Shown: positions 11,101 through 26,500, counted from the stretch's first letter. The stretch is 64,000 bases of DNA from Tomocerus qinae (GCA_020055645.1 CM034550.1:19977001-20041000), one strand, 5' to 3'. Notes: generated by a model not told the origin, from the letters alone. A program made the numbers and translations.

Positions 11101-14100
11101 GATTAGAATTGATATTATTTTCTAGTATTTTTTCCTGTATTTTAATTAGTCTTTTTTTAAAATCCCTATTGTGACTTATTGTATACCTTCAAAGACTCTC
11201 TAAAGTAGTGATCGTAGACTTAGGATTGGAATTGTAACAGAAAAATTTATCAACTGTGTTTGTGAAGTTAATCATACGCGAACACAATCCCAACTAAAGT
11301 GGAAAAGATGATTCTGTCATCCATATATAGGATTTCTATGTATGGAGACCACATAGTCATATCACATACGTAATACTGGAAATGTGTAAGCCTGTTCTAA
11401 GTAAATACAAGTGGGATATCATATCTCTGTTCAGGAAAGTAATGAACATGAATTCCCTAGTTAAATAAATTGTATTATAATGGAAGATATAATATAAGTA
11501 TAGCATTGGAAGTGTATTTGTTACGTATGATTATGTAGCACATGAAGGTATGTAGAAACTACGTGCAAGGTAACGACAATATTATTATTACAATGTATTA
11601 GGTTTCCTGTGTATTAGTAAAAGTGCTTTAGTGTGTTATTCATATGGTTCATTTGTTGCATAGAGCACACATATCATTAGCACGAGGATATCAGAGCAAG
11701 TGTATGCATTGGCATGGAATAAGAGTCCATCCTTCCTTTCCTAACTCAATCTCTGATTTTCCTAGTTAACTAGTATTCCCTTTCAGAATTAACTTGTAGT
11801 GTAATACCAGATTCAACTATTCTTAGTAAAATATACATCACGCTAAGCTGCCATTGAATTATACATCACATCATTCTCCATTGTCTAACACTTTTCACAT
11901 TTACATACTATTTCCTAGCTTGGACATAATATTGCATTACTTTTGTAATAACTCAATAATTTATTCCTAAAGGTATACTCACTCATTTTTGGACTACATT
12001 TTAAGAATAGGTAAAAGAATGCATGCTGACTTTGTGAATTAATATTATAGTACTAACGAAACTTAAGGCACTAGTCGATAAGTATGTTTTACATGACAAA
12101 GGGAATGAAAGAAAAGGGTAAGTATATTAATATAGATGTAATCCTAATTATTATTCTTACTTTTTATATACATATATACTAGATAAAAGGTATATTCTTT
12201 TTCGATGAAGCTCACAAATTAGTTACGACCAGCTTGGTTCGGTTTCTTTCATGGTTAATTGCCACGTAGGTGAACTTAGTAATAAACACATAAGTTAATA
12301 TAGTTACAAAGGATATCACTTAGCAATGTAATGTTATACACATGTTAAGAAAGAGGTAATGTTCGTGTAAAGAAGTTTTGATATGGAAGCACAAAGGAAA
12401 TTATTTTACATTAGCAGTTAAGAATTATTTATGAATATGAACAAGATTAGTGCACGGCGTCCTTTAGTACACAGTTGAAATTATTGAGATGTAACAAGTG
12501 TACAAGACTAACTTACAATTCATCAATTAGTAAGATGATGAGGTGAAAGAACGTCCATGGAAAATCCCCGGTTAATTAAATCATAATGGCCGCAGAGTAA
12601 TTATTTTCGTTTTCAAATATCTCAATTAGGGAATAGTTGTAAAGGTCAAAGTTCAAAAATACTTGAGTGCAAAATCTTTCATAGCCTTCAAAAGTTGTCA
12701 TTGAGAAATGAATTAAGATAGAAAGTAGTTTGTAATAATAGAAATTGGCAACAAGACAATTGGTCGTTATCAATTAATAATTGTTGACCCATTATGCTAT
12801 AGTAGAGTAGAGCACGGAAGCTGGAACAATATTATGCAGCTTGAAGAAAGCGATTTGAGTAAACAAATGTATTTCGCAATTCTACCAATTACAATTGCAT
12901 TGCAGTACATAATGAAGACATGAACATAAGCAATATACGAGCAATAAAATAGGACAATGTCATTCGTAGAATTAATTGCTAACTGTACTGCAGCTAAATT
13001 ACTATTACTATGTAGTGTAAATGCATGTAGATAAAAGGTCCTTTACCAAATGGAGATATTTCTTGTGTATTGATATTTTTCTCTAATAATAATTGTATCA
13101 TGTATTCATAGAGAAGTGTGTGCACTTGATACACAAAAGAAAGGTTAACCAAATCAAACGACAAAATTGATTAATGCAATGAATATACTATTGTAGTCCT
13201 GAAATGACTAAATCACAAGGATAAGTCAATTAAATGCATTTAATAAATGACATGGCTATAATTATAAAACTTACAATAACTAACTACACATAATCTACCT
13301 ATAAATAAATATGCCCTGCCCTACATAATAATAGAGAACTTACGGTTACAGTTCCATTTTCTAATCATAGCTTCATCAACAACTGAACTTGAAATGTTAA
13401 GCTATTTAAATGTACACATTCCAGTTTGCTCTAATTTACATTAAATTCCTTGCTGTAGTTACAATTGCACCTTATTAATAGGCCAATGTCATGCAATCCT
13501 TATACATAATAGTGATCTTTACTTTTTATTGCCAACTTTTCAACTCTGACACTACTGTACATGTTGGCTTCACGCGCGAGTGCCTTGATCTGCTGCCTCC
13601 CACTAAAAGCCATTTTTTTCTCTCCACCATAACCAACAATTTATCCCTATTTCATCCTACTTGTGTATCCAACTCACGCTAAAACCTACCAGATTACGAT
13701 GAGAATCTTGTATATTTATGCACTCTGAGCTTTTTTATGATTTATATACAATCAAATTCATTTTTTTATATTTTCTATTGTTTCCAGGCGGAGAGATTCT
13801 TTCAAGATGATAATAAAATTAACCTGTACTACGTGCTCCTTCTTAGGGTTTCCTTTATACAAGATTGCATCATACATGAGATAACCTAGGATAACTACAG
13901 TAAGCAAGAGTCAGTCTAAACTATCTTTATACACACGGACTACTTCATGAAGAAGATAACCAGACATCTGTATTTGTAATGCATGTAACCATGCAGTACT
14001 TACATCTAAAGATGACTCGCTCGCATGTGATAGCTAACTGAATGAGAATTTTATAAAACAGGTTTTCACTTTCCGGTAAGACAATCCTATATTATAGTTA

Positions 14101-17100
14101 ACTCACGTTTTATAATCAAATAATACTCTATGGAAAATACAAGTTTCTTTTTTCAACTGTTTAAAAGAAAATAGTATCTACCTGGCTTAAACTAACAATT
14201 AACCATTTCTGGATAATTATTATACTAATGAAGTAGGTACATTGTTTTTGTGTATTTTTCGAAGTTTCTGGAAAAATAAAAGTAAATGGATACCCTATTG
14301 AGATTTTAACGATCTTTTTCCAACTTTCGTATACAACTCTATTGACAAATCTAAAAACATGTTTAAAAAAACTAAGCAAATATTTTTCCCATGTGTTATC
14401 CTTTTGTTACAATCATAAGGTACCAGGCACGGTTATAAAAAGTGAAACTGAAGGTACATGATGACTAATAGCACGGGTGAAAAATAAATAAAGTTCTCAC
14501 ACGTACAAGGTGCGCAGTGCATTGAAGTACTCAAAAATGTTGAAAGAACATGAACATTGTACTAATCACAAAAAAGATCGCAACTACGAGTCAGCTAATT
14601 TTCCAGGAGTGATATTCGCAGTAAGCTTTAAGGCATGCTTTTGCACATGCTATATTGTGGGCAAAAAATTAGCATCTTGCTTCGTCACATCGTGACTCCT
14701 CTATTCCACATCCCTCCATCTCTTTATGAACTACAAACACCTTGACATTGAGTAACTAATAACCAGTGAGAACTGCAGTTTAATATATAATTTCCCTATG
14801 CTTCATTTACAGTAATAATATTATAGTAAAGAATTTTATCCAGCACGTTTTTATCTGTATCTGTAACTTTTGAATGAATGAATCAATATGGAACGTAATG
14901 AAATGCAGAATGCACACGCTCCTAATGTACTTTCCGTATTCAATTTGTGTAGTCGGGGAGGATTCTCCACGTAGGGAATCCATATTTGAATATAAAGCAG
15001 AGTTGAACAAAAAGAATATTTGCAATGTCAACTTGTGGGATCTGAATATTTAATCCAGCATCAGACATAGCAACTCAGAATACAGAACAGCTACTTATGC
15101 ATGCCGTCATCGTAGCATAGTAGTAAATATTATAGGTACCTGTCATCTGCTTTCGTCAGCATACCTAGATTATACACCAAATAATAACTCGTATGTGAAC
15201 CATTAGTCAAATAATTACTATTTTTCCTTTGAAGGAAGGCCAGACTATCAGACCAGACCATGACATTAAATATATTTTAATGTGCATAAATATCTGTGGC
15301 TTACGATTCGTATCTGTACCAGTGTGCATTTGGCTATTCACTACATTTGGCACTGCCGATTGATAATTCTTGCTTTTACGTACACCTACACGCGCTGTAG
15401 ACCGTGACATATCATTTCGCCTTGGGTAACACACTCCAGACAGGTACTATACCTTATACATGGTAATAATACCATGTAAAATGCGTTTAATGCACTTCGA
15501 AAACAAAATGTCACCAATTATAAATGAATCTCACTGATATACAATAATAGAACTCTTTTACAATTGTTCATCATTGTGTGAATGGTCTAGAAGGATATTG
15601 TAACCACAAGAATTGTTATCTCGATCTATACCACGTGTGTATATTTCTGAATATGTACTTAAACGTTGTGTATATTCGAGACTAATGATTCAAACTCAAT
15701 TATGAAGTCGTGGACCCACCCAGTGTATATATTAATATATACTTACTGTATTGAATAGCACAAGATGTCCATATTTACTTTTGCTCTTATTCTTATACAA
15801 TTATCATCTTTCTTTGGTTAATGAGAATTATATATGGTCATGTCATTAGAGCTGAGTTAAGTTGACACTAATGTTTTACTCACATTCTAATCCTAGAAAA
15901 AGTCCAGCTTGTGTCATTTTTCCCACTAATTCCTCTACGTGTCAAACAATAATATTATCACCAACAACTGAAACCAAAATGACCACAAGAAGATCATTGT
16001 CCAAGAATATGACGCAAGTATGATGGTCTCCTAAGTCTTAGTTTCCTATGTGGAAAGGTACATACTGCAGAAGTAATTACAATCAAATGTCCATTTCGTC
16101 CATGTCCAAGTTGATTTAAATACTAATCTACTTATAATTACTTCAAAGAAAGAATTAATGTTAATTCATATTGCTAGTCTTTGCCTGCAGAATTTTTATT
16201 GCACTCACCATAAATGGATGCTACCATTGTCGACCGTTCTAGTTCCATTTATCTAAATGTACGTGGTAGACAATTGTGCTTTGTAAAACGGTGATCTACT
16301 AATGATGCACAAACATGTCAACTGCACTCTTTTTACAAAGCACCTAATTGTAATTGTAAACAAATGCTAGAAAGCACAACTTTTTCCATTTCTACATTTT
16401 TCTATGTAGAAAAATGATTCATCAATTGCCTATCATACCTACGTAGTTAAGCTTTGACCCCTTTCCATTTTAAATGCACTTTTATTTTATAATTGCAGAT
16501 AGACAAATGGAGAAGTTTACAGTTCGTGAATAAAAATGAATAATAATAGTACAATTTCCATGTTATTGCCGCATTAATGGTTCCTTACTTTGTGTGAATT
16601 GTAACACCGCAACAGGCAAACTTGCTTTTGTAGTGCAAATAATATACACAATGAATTCGTAGGAAGGGAATTAACGATCAAGAACTTCATTGTTCTTTCT
16701 AAATGTAAATCATTTCTGGTTATGCATACATAAATACTGTCAGGAAAATCAGATCTGAATCTTAATCGAATATCTGCGTGGTATTACGGACATGGTGAAA
16801 AATGCCACCTTGAAACTTGTCAATATAAACTTGTCTTTACCTGTATTAATCTTCTAGTCCATCATATATAATTTATTCCCGCTACACTTAACTTGGCTAA
16901 TGTGCTTAAAACTATTTACTGCATGCCCCTTCATATTAAGTAATTATCATCAGAGCTCATAGAGATGCAATGTATAATGAAGCTAAACTTCCGGAGTTCT
17001 TCATTTATAATTGCATCTATTTAAATAGTATACAATTATACAACTATCTTCATGGAAATACCTATGACACATTTAAAGCTACTTCTAGAAGGAAGTGATC

Positions 17101-17409
17101 GATGGTTATCTTAAGCATTCAAATATTTTTCTTTTCAATAAGTGAATACTTAAAATAATTATAGCATTAAATGCAACCACGAAATCTGTATTTTACAGTA
17201 TTGTTAAATATAGGAAGAATTGTGGCTAAATGCAGCGGTATTGGAAATGAACTAAGCTTACCATTGCTATGATGTCCTGGAGTAGATCCATGTAAAATTG
17301 CATTGATTTCCTCAACTAAAGTAGGATGGTGATCATAATTATGAGGAAGCAACTGATGTTGAACCTCAAGTATTTCACCACTATTTTCGTCTGCAGAGTG
17401 AGGTGGCAT
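8157..17409 (-). CDS. Single-pass membrane protein with Ser-rich cytoplasmic tail, about 292 residues
   Basis: Four minus-strand exons join in phase: 17409-17262, 11079-11038 (a 42-bp mini-exon), 8963-8858 and 8739-8157 (stop TAA). All introns are GT-AG (6182, 2074 and 118 bp). The product is an N-terminal His-rich region (LPHNYDHHPTLVEE), a Gly/Ser/Thr linker from the mini-exon, one membrane segment (VVVGALIVPLVITIGIIFLI), a basic stop-transfer (RRMRRAESLKEMARR), a long Ser/Pro-rich stretch, then a basic C-terminal part ending QIYVY. If the chain begins at the ATG at 17409 there is no signal peptide. The frame stays open upstream to a possible acceptor at 17520 and encodes a hydrophobic stretch (SAFLLFVTTFSFTHF), so a secretory leader from an unseen exon is possible. 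No family recognised; the layout suggests a small receptor or adaptor. Confidence 0.7.
8964..11037. other. Intron of the minus-strand membrane-protein gene (2.07 kb)
   Basis: AT-rich DNA between the 42-bp mini-exon and the membrane-segment exon. The only notable content is a 98-codon plus-strand frame at 9750-10046 (listed separately) and shorter frames expected by chance. Confidence 0.6.
9750..10046 (+). CDS. Possible small intronic ORF, 98 codons, doubtful
   Basis: An ATG-started frame on the strand opposite to the host gene, inside its second intron. It is somewhat richer in GC than its surroundings, and the peptide is hydrophilic and of mixed composition (for example RKDDKGHQVDPVGGRS). 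I see no signal peptide, domain, TATA box or close polyadenylation signal (nearest AATAAA about 10368). Frames of this length are expected a few times by chance in 64 kb of AT-rich DNA, so this is only a candidate. Confidence 0.2.
   Translation: MLRRVANHLVARKDDKGHQVDPVGGRSLFIVYGLKSHFFADHNEYNSPGHSKFECRNKYDNNINNPKGEDAFVRQMFSMQRSSWPKILNEAIPTELNS
11080..17261. other. Large first visible intron of the minus-strand gene (6.2 kb)
   Basis: AT-rich sequence with no open frame above about 75 codons on either strand and no recognisable element. A perfect small palindrome, CATTTTTCTATGTAGAAAAATG split as two 10-base arms, lies near 16395. Cassette exons cannot be excluded without transcripts. Confidence 0.55.
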
Positions 17410-17522
17410 TGTGAAATGGGTGAAACTGAATGTTGTTACAAATAACAGAAATGCACTTTTTGCACTTGCACTGGGTTCTTTACAATTTAGTTTTAGTATG
17501 AAAGAGAGTGTAATGATCCCTG

Positions 17523-20500
17523 AAGGCTTGTTGGGTTTTTTTCCTTGTTGAATTCACAAGTCAATTAATCCTCTTCTACGTACGACTTGACTACACTTGA
17601 CATTCGAGGAAATTAAAATCAAGTTGAGAAGACAAAGTCGCCGGTACTTTATCATTCTTCAGAAATAATGTTACATTTTATCAATCTCTTCCTATGCTAA
17701 ATGAATATTCACAGAGACACGCCTTTCAATTATTGCAACGTGTACTGAGAACTGACAGTCATAGTAAGAAAAAAGTTACTCTACAGAGAGTCAATGAGCC
17801 TTCTGTGTATACATACAAGTACACTTACACAATCAATCAAGTGATATCAAGGAAGCGACAATGGAATCTGCAATCATACGGAATGCAATAAACAACTGCG
17901 TAAAACTGGACTGCGAGTTATAATGTTTAAGACTGTAGTACACGTTTTAACAGGAAATACTATGTAATACATTATCAGTATCTTCAAGTTAAATCAGTTC
18001 ATGTAAAAAAAACAAGAAGATCGTAGTAAATTTATTGTGCGTGGTATTCTAAACGAATAAGCATGTAATCTCAAGGAGTACACATTTCTTAAGTAATAAA
18101 ATGTATCTTTGTAAAATACGAACTTAGAAATGTATAGTTTGTGTAGTAATCACAAAAGTAGGTATTTGTTGGAAGTTCCAGCAATTAGGGCAATGTACAG
18201 TAAAAGTAGAGTAGGAAACAGTACAGAACAGTAGAAAATTGTCTACTTATCTTGTATACATAGTAAGTATGCGTGTGTCAACCTCGTTTGTGTTTGGAAT
18301 TCCTTATTTACGTGTAACTTGTACTTCCTTACTTATTAATATCTACAGATGGGTGTAATTATCAGTTTTGACTCGTTTTGTTTACTTTAATAAGGTGTAA
18401 AATTTGTTAGAAGGTATATACTGTGTGAGTAATGTAACTATACACGGTAATGGTATATAGAGTTATAGGTAGCGTTGTAATAACTGAATCTTGACGGCAA
18501 AGAATTTGCGTTTCAAATGAGACTTAAATGTTCAACTTGAAACTTGTATTTATCAACAGTTGAATAAATTTTAAGTATAATGATTATTGCAATAATGAAA
18601 TGTAATTCTGAATTGAAGTTATGACACGTAGGTATGCACACAAACAGTGTCCGCAAATGTTGATAAGGTAAACCAAGTTAGACCAGATCAAAAAGTTAGA
18701 AACGACCTGACTAACTAACCGGACCGACTACGGACAAGTGTTGAACTTTGAAGAACTCGATTCATAGTTTTACACTCACTCCAGACTCTAATGTTCGACT
18801 TGGGTTAACTTGAAGACCGATTGTGCTATGTTACTTTATACAGTCTGTGGGTACTCTTCTGCACTTTACATAACGCATCAAATTCCTACCCACTACCTTC
18901 TTAGTTTTCCTATTGTTCAACCTTACCTAGCCTACTACCTCTTGGCTTAGGTACCTAAAGAATACATTCATACTACCCAAAGGTACTGTAACATATCCAT
19001 ATACACAAATCTATTATTAAGACCCCTAACCTATTAATACTAAATTTTAATGGATATTAAAACGTTAACTATTTTATGTAATAAGCATAAGGAGGGACTT
19101 ATTCCGCCTCTTAATAGCTTCATTTCATAGTTAATATGTTAGAAATAGGTACCCTTATACAACTATTTAGTATTTGAATTGCATACAGTGTCTAAGTAGA
19201 TATAATGTACTACGAAGTACGAATTGATTTGACGTTTTGGTTTTTGCTGGTACAATGAGTAGTTAACAGTCTTACTTTGTAAGCTTATGGCTAGTTTATT
19301 GTAATTCATGTGTTATTTCCCTCTGAAACAATATCCATGCTAATCTCACTCTTGCATTTACGTGTTACGACTACTTGTTTGAATATCAGGAAAGCAAATC
19401 TGGTCTGCTGTACAGATTCAGAGATACTTGAGCTCCGTCCAATGCAAACCTCTGTATATTCACTTTTACTGACATTTTGCCCCTGTTTACTGAAGCCTGC
19501 TATACAAGTACTTAAGATAATGCATACTATTGCCTTATAAAGATACCTACCTATCCCAAGGTTCGAGTTGTTTTACTTCCATTAACACTCACTCACTATT
19601 GCTGCTCCGTGGTCAGTTCAGTAGCCTGTACATCTGATGGGATGATGTTTCGTTTGTAAAAGTACATGTACCTATATTACTATAAGTGTGCCTATATGCC
19701 CCAATGAACTTATATTCAATCCACATGAACACAAAAAGCTACTCTGTAAAATACATAGGATGTAGTTGTTTTGGTTTTGGAGGATTCGTGGGTAGGCTGG
19801 CTACTCTATTTTCCCATGATGGAAATGGATAGACAGGCGGGCTAATGCTAAAGGTACAAGGTACAAAAGCTTAAAATTACATAACTATAACTATAGTATG
19901 ATTCCTGTAACACTGTCTGCTGTAAAATATCAAGAAAACGATATGAAATAGTAAACAATTGTAAGTAGCGCAGTAAACGTTACCAAATAAATTATAAAAC
20001 TCAGAAAAATACGTAATAAGGATATAAAACAGATAGACTGTGTACAGCAATAATATTTTACTAGACTCATTCATATCTCAATAGAGCTTATTGGTCAGAT
20101 TTCCTTCTTTCTGCCACAATGCACATGCACTTGGTAGGTTAGGTACTTTGTTAATCTCTACCATATAACCCAACAGCTTATATCTAGACCATTATTGTAG
20201 TAATATATTGTTAACATCAATATAGTAACGTACAGCCGTTGAAAAATTGGACATTTTTTTAAGATATATAACACAATCTGTTGCATAATAACTGAGGAAC
20301 TTGTGGCTATTTGTTTATGTATCTTACTAGGTATACTTATGTAATAGTGTATTATCACTTACAAATAGACTATTAATCCCTTCACGAGAAGCTACTTTTG
20401 TGAGATATGACAATCGCTGTATAAGAGTGCATGCAGACAGATTGAGGGAAATGAACTGACAAATCCTTCAACAAAGGCACAGAAAGTGTCTTACGTAACA

Positions 20501-23500
20501 ATATCAATATTATGTAAAAGGGATCAGTAACAGCAACCAGTAAATCATGGATAGTAGTTATATAAAAGGGGGTAATGCTTAGAAAGGGCTAAGATTCTTA
20601 TGTAAAGGGTGCTACTGGGTAAAATACTTTTTATGAAATAAGAGTACGCATCCTTTTTACACACTTGCATAATTCAAAACTTTACAGAATGAAAAAGGTT
20701 CGAATTTTACAATCCATTGTCAGAAATATATTTTCAGAAAGTATACAGGAAATACGTTACATAAATATGATGGCAGAGTATGAACCTACCGATTGATTAC
20801 GCAAGGGAGCTTAGTACGTAAAAAACGTACTAGCGTTTGCACGTAGAAAATAACTGACTGCTGTAGTTTTTACATTTGCAAATCTCCACAATGTAATGCA
20901 GGGTTAAAAGACCTCACAATGCTTAACATTGAATGGTCTTGAATTTAATTCTAAATTTTTCACAGGTAAAAAGTCACAGAGCACAGACACTGCACTGAAC
21001 TAGTAAAATTTGTTATGCATTAGGTAATTGAAGAAGCTACCTGACTTTCTCGGCAAACGAAATGGATGTTGGTGGTAAAAATGCAGCGAACAGATTTTCA
21101 CTTGTCTTATTGTTTACGCTGACAAGTTGATTGCTTGAATTTAGTATCTACTTAATATCAGATGGAATATCTATCAATTGGTACAAGCTATAAAGTTTGC
21201 AGGTGGATGAGCACAAATACATGTTGGAATGATAGTTGAATTTAATGCTTTTCTATTGCTTGAAAATTAGACATCTGATGACAATCAAATTACATTATTC
21301 CATCGCGCAATTCAATCCATACATATTACATATATGGAAAATTTAAATGAATTGTCGTCATTCCTGCGTCTGCAATGTGCACAATAATTTAATTATAAAC
21401 TCTGTACATGCTAACGAATACAAGATATACCTATTACATAGTACAAATGTTATACGAATGGCATTCGTGATTTATTAAAGTTAAAAGGTATTCCGTGTTA
21501 AATGTACAAGGTTTTAACATTATAGCATCATGTATGTTAGTAAATGTAGCTTAATATTACAGATCTGAAATGGATTGGAGCAGATTTGCTGATTTAATAA
21601 TAATTGTAGATAGAAAAGGTAGAGTAGCAGTAAATGCCTACGCAGATATCTCATGCAATGTGTAAATAGCTGCGTCAACAACAATCCATAGAGCCACAGG
21701 TGGATTTTATTAGCTATTGCTATTGTTGTGTCTGTCAATTCAGTGACAAATATTTTTATTTGTCCATTAAATGGACAACGACTGCTGGATGATCAGACGC
21801 TGTAATACAACTAAAAGTAGAACTGGTTACATTGACTACATCATACGAAATTAATGATGTGGATGTGCTATATACTGCTGTACCTACAATGACAATGACG
21901 TACTATTGACGTCTTTCCAAACAAATAAATGTACGCATTTCTACGGTCGAGCTACTTAAGCAAGAGAATACATCATTTAATAATACAGTTTATTGTTTAT
22001 TATTGAAACAACTGGATATTCATCCTGAATGAGATCAGGTGCAGCAAATAAAGCAAGTACCATTGTGCAAATATTGACGTCAATTTTTTGTCTTATTTGA
22101 ACATAAACAAGGATTGTTTACTCAATTATTTGATGCAGATCACTAACCATTATTTTAGAATTCCTCAATAGTGGCTGGATCATTTCCTATTTGAGGTAAA
22201 CAGTAAACACAATTAAAGATGAAGTATTGAATACCCAGGATGCAGACCATGAAGAGTAAACACCATTAATATACCTTTTTGTAGATGCAGACTACTCAAA
22301 AAATCGAATTAGGCCACAAATACAAAGTTATAACCTACAATAGAATAAGTTACTTAAATATGCGTTGTAAATTATTTAACTGCGCATTTGGAGGAAAAAG
22401 TTTAGACGATTCAAGTTGCATAAAGATTGTGGCTGAAAACGAAACAAATTTCTCATAATATTACGATTCAACTCATGTAGACAGTCTGGACTGAACTCGT
22501 TTAATTTGCTTTGTATGATTTCATGTTGGTTTCTTACGAATCCTTCTATAGCTAAAGCTATACTAACGCAATGAAGGATTAAAGGCGAATAATGGAATAT
22601 TACTCAAAATATACACGTTTTATATTCTTCTCGTCTGATTTTTATGGATTGTTTCCTCTCGAGACGTCAATACTGGTACAATGACATTTTTTCAACTGTG
22701 TGTCTTATTCTTACAGTAAAGAAACATCAAAGACTATATTATTATATCATTTCTGTTGTAAAAGACACGTTTTTCAACCTAGACAATGGCATTTGTCTGT
22801 TTTAACGAAGAAATTAAAACAATGCACTCCTTTAGTCAAGATGCCACATGCCTATCTTTTTAACACTTGTTTGCAGTACCAGCCGTGCAGGTGATTCATT
22901 TGAAAAGACAAACGCACGATGGCAATTAAATAATTTACTACCGTGCTTTTAGTATCATCTGTTCAAGTATTGTAGCTAAGTTATCTAATAATATGCGTCT
23001 TATAAGTACCACATGCAACTAAATTCACTAATCCTTTCGTGCTTGCAATTTTAATACATAAGTAATCTTACATAAAGACTTTTGCCATTTCTCAAGCATT
23101 CGTTTGTTAATTAAAGATTTCTTGTAATGATATTGTTCAAAATTCAATTGAAACAATATTTTTTATCATCTTTGCCAGGTGCAATGAATAATTGTTTCAT
23201 GATCATAATGAGTTCATTACAATTACTGTGGGATTGTAATTTTATCCTTATACATATTATAAAACGCAATCTTCATTTTGAAAACTATACAAACTCGAAA
23301 TCTTCTTAGTCATTTTCAAATGCGTCAGAATCACAATAGATAAACGCACAAAGGTAAACTGGATTTTTCTGGGAATGTTTACCCTAAATAACCTAGTTAG
23401 CGATATCATTCAAAAAGAAAAGAAGCATGGTCATTTAGAATTTTCTGTGACAAAATTTATCTTGATAAGACTCAGATAGGGACAGAGGGATGCCCCATCA

Positions 23501-26500
23501 TAATATTTACTTCTATATTTCTCGTAGATTGGAATTGTTAGAGTAAAATATTTATACATACACAATGCTAAGCTAACGTACGATATTCTTCCACCAGTGT
23601 TTCGATCTATCTACACTCGTACTTTCTTTGATTAAGGATTTAAAATACTTACTTCTAATTTTATTATTGGGGATTCCTCTTTCAAAAATAAACTTCGGGT
23701 CTTCGGCCTTGTTAAAGTGACACCTTGTTTAAACTTTGTCGTCCGTCTGTGTTATGATAACGGTGAATTAATGTATTCTTCCACAATTTTATCTGAGCTG
23801 TGTTCCCAAAATATCAATTAAGATTTTGGAGGCTGCTTTCTCATAATTATTCCATAAATTCAAATCTGACATGCCATACGATGTTGCCTTTTTTGAAAGG
23901 TCAAAGTAGCAAAGCCTAGTCTATGTTGTGAGCTCAACAAAAAATATTTTTAAAGATCAACTTCTGCAATTACTAAACCTTCTCTGGAGTTATTTTTGGA
24001 TTAAGTTTGTTGTTTATTAAACTCAATGTTTTTCTCTACCTCAAAGGGAGTAATTATTACGCTAGTTATTCTTGTAGGATTGCTCAAAGCTAATAACAAG
24101 TTTATTGTTATTACAAAAACATTACAATTACCTTTGTCATTTATCGCAACGTAAGGTGTTCGTAAATAAGCAATTTATCACATAAAGGTACCTACGTGCA
24201 TAAAATGATGTAGAGTTTTCACAATAAAATTATTGACTCACCTGCTAAGTAATGTCTCCATAAATACTTACGTACTACTTAAGTATGCAGCTGACGCAGA
24301 GTAAATTTTAATAGCAAAAAGTACAGGTAATTAATTATATTTTCAATCTCCTACACTCATGATCATTTGTAATATTATTTTTTATAGTTCATCCTCAAAA
24401 TTATTGACTACCACAACCTACCTGAGCTGGAACATGGAAAATGACGTTTATCGCTACCATTTGTCTCGCCTCGTTCATAAAATTATACACTTATGATTAT
24501 GCGGTTTGCCAAAACGACGCAACGTGTCTACACGTAGTAGTACTTAAAGCCTGTATGCCTGGCATCTCAATAATAAAAATTATCCTACACAATTGGCTTT
24601 GTTATTCTTTGAAATTACACATACACGATTCCAAGCGTTTAAGACCAGTTGGTTTTCATATATAAAATTTTGTAGGCGGTGAGTACCAACAATATGGTGT
24701 GAAATGTGAAAATTAATGCTTCTGAAATGCTCGGACAAAAAAGTAATGGGTCACCTAACCTTTAAAGCTAATGTTAATGGAATCTTGCATGCATACATGT
24801 AAATGTAGCTTAATAATCATATCGTAATAAATTAGAAACTTTAATAAATATAAAAGAAATTTCTCCTGCAACTTTATATGTATTACCCAATATATTCACG
24901 CTACATTCAAGTTTGATAGTTTATCGTTGCGTTGTTTACATTACTCCTGTAATGTAAACATATGCAAATGAAGTTATTAAAATAGTATTTTGAATGCATA
25001 TAATATACAAGTGTTTTTTACTTCCTCACAAGCGTATCTTATTTTCTAGGTAGTAAATGTATATGCACGCTTAATTGGAATTTATTTATTCACTCGTTAT
25101 AATAATAGGTACAGATAGTCACTATTGTTTGTTCAGTAATTATATTGATGTTTACTAAAGCCCACGGATTTATACGTGTTTACCTTTACCATCAAAATGT
25201 TAATCTTATTGCTATTGTTATGATTTACTAAGACCAAGGCTAGACAAAGGAGAAATTTTACAATCATCGATAAATCAGAGCCGACAAAATTAACTAATAA
25301 TGATTGCTTGCACGTTATTTTTAGATCACCATAACTTGTGTCATTTTAAAAATGTTTTACGAACTTACTACTAGGCAGACACGCTATCAGCAATAATTAC
25401 AGAACTTACAATGAGATAACTCATAGCTACTTGTTTCAAGAATAAATATTTGCTCATTGCGATGTCCCTAAATAGATCTCTTCATTGCATGACTCGATTT
25501 TTCTGCAAAATGTAATTATAAGTGCAAATATCAATATAATGAATATAACTAATACTTGGAGACATTCGGTGAGTAATGAACGACAAGCCATTCAAAAACT
25601 ACTTATCTAACTTATCTTTAACATAATGTATAGTGATAAGGGCGGGATTCCCACGCCCCCAGCAACACTGCCCATAAATCCTTTTTATATAACAGGGAGT
25701 AATGTATACAAGTGTAAAAGATATTCATTCATACTGAGAACTTGATAAAAGTAAGTACACTTATCATTACAGGAGTATTAAATGCTTCTTTTGAACTGCC
25801 CTGTAATTATCGAGTTAACCATTAACAGATTACAACAGGGTTGAAATGCTCTAGATCCTTTGATGTATTAGTAAAATGAGTTATATGGACCATTTGAGGT
25901 CTACCGTCGCATTGCATGTTGGTCAGTGCTCTAAAATAGCATTTTATTTCTTGGAATTGTTATCGAAAAGACAATATCCAAAGTCCGTTTGGGTTGCCCA
26001 ATAGTTGAAAGAAACAATACTGCGCTGCACTTTACCCTTATTAAAGATAAGAATTTGACTTGTAAGCACATGAACGAGTATTTTATTACCTCGGTAGATA
26101 AACCTTGATTATTTGACTTATAATTCACCCGAGGTAAATCAAATTGAACTACCTCAGTGAACAATGCCCTATTAAACACTCTGTACATATTTATATACCT
26201 AATCTCATGTCATGTTTAATTGTACATGCATTATACACTTAAATTTATGTATTCTCAAAAAGTACATAAACTTCTGAATTGTTTTAATGCAACTGAAAAT
26301 GTCAATGAGATAGTGTTTACAAAGATTATATTGCTTTAGCTATACATTTTCTAGTAAAATCACTTTCAGTCAGGCATGGAGTGCATGTAGAACCAAATGA
26401 ACTTTGTTATTTAACTGAGTTACATAACCAGTAAACCTAGTCTTACAAGAAAATTGTAGTCTACACAGTATACTGCAACAATTCCATATAAGGAAGGGAA

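Noticed and set aside
20630..20720. GGTTCGAATTTTACAATCC resembling a tRNA T-arm
   Set aside because: No matching acceptor, D or anticodon stems can be drawn around it. No tRNA or rRNA gene was found in the window.
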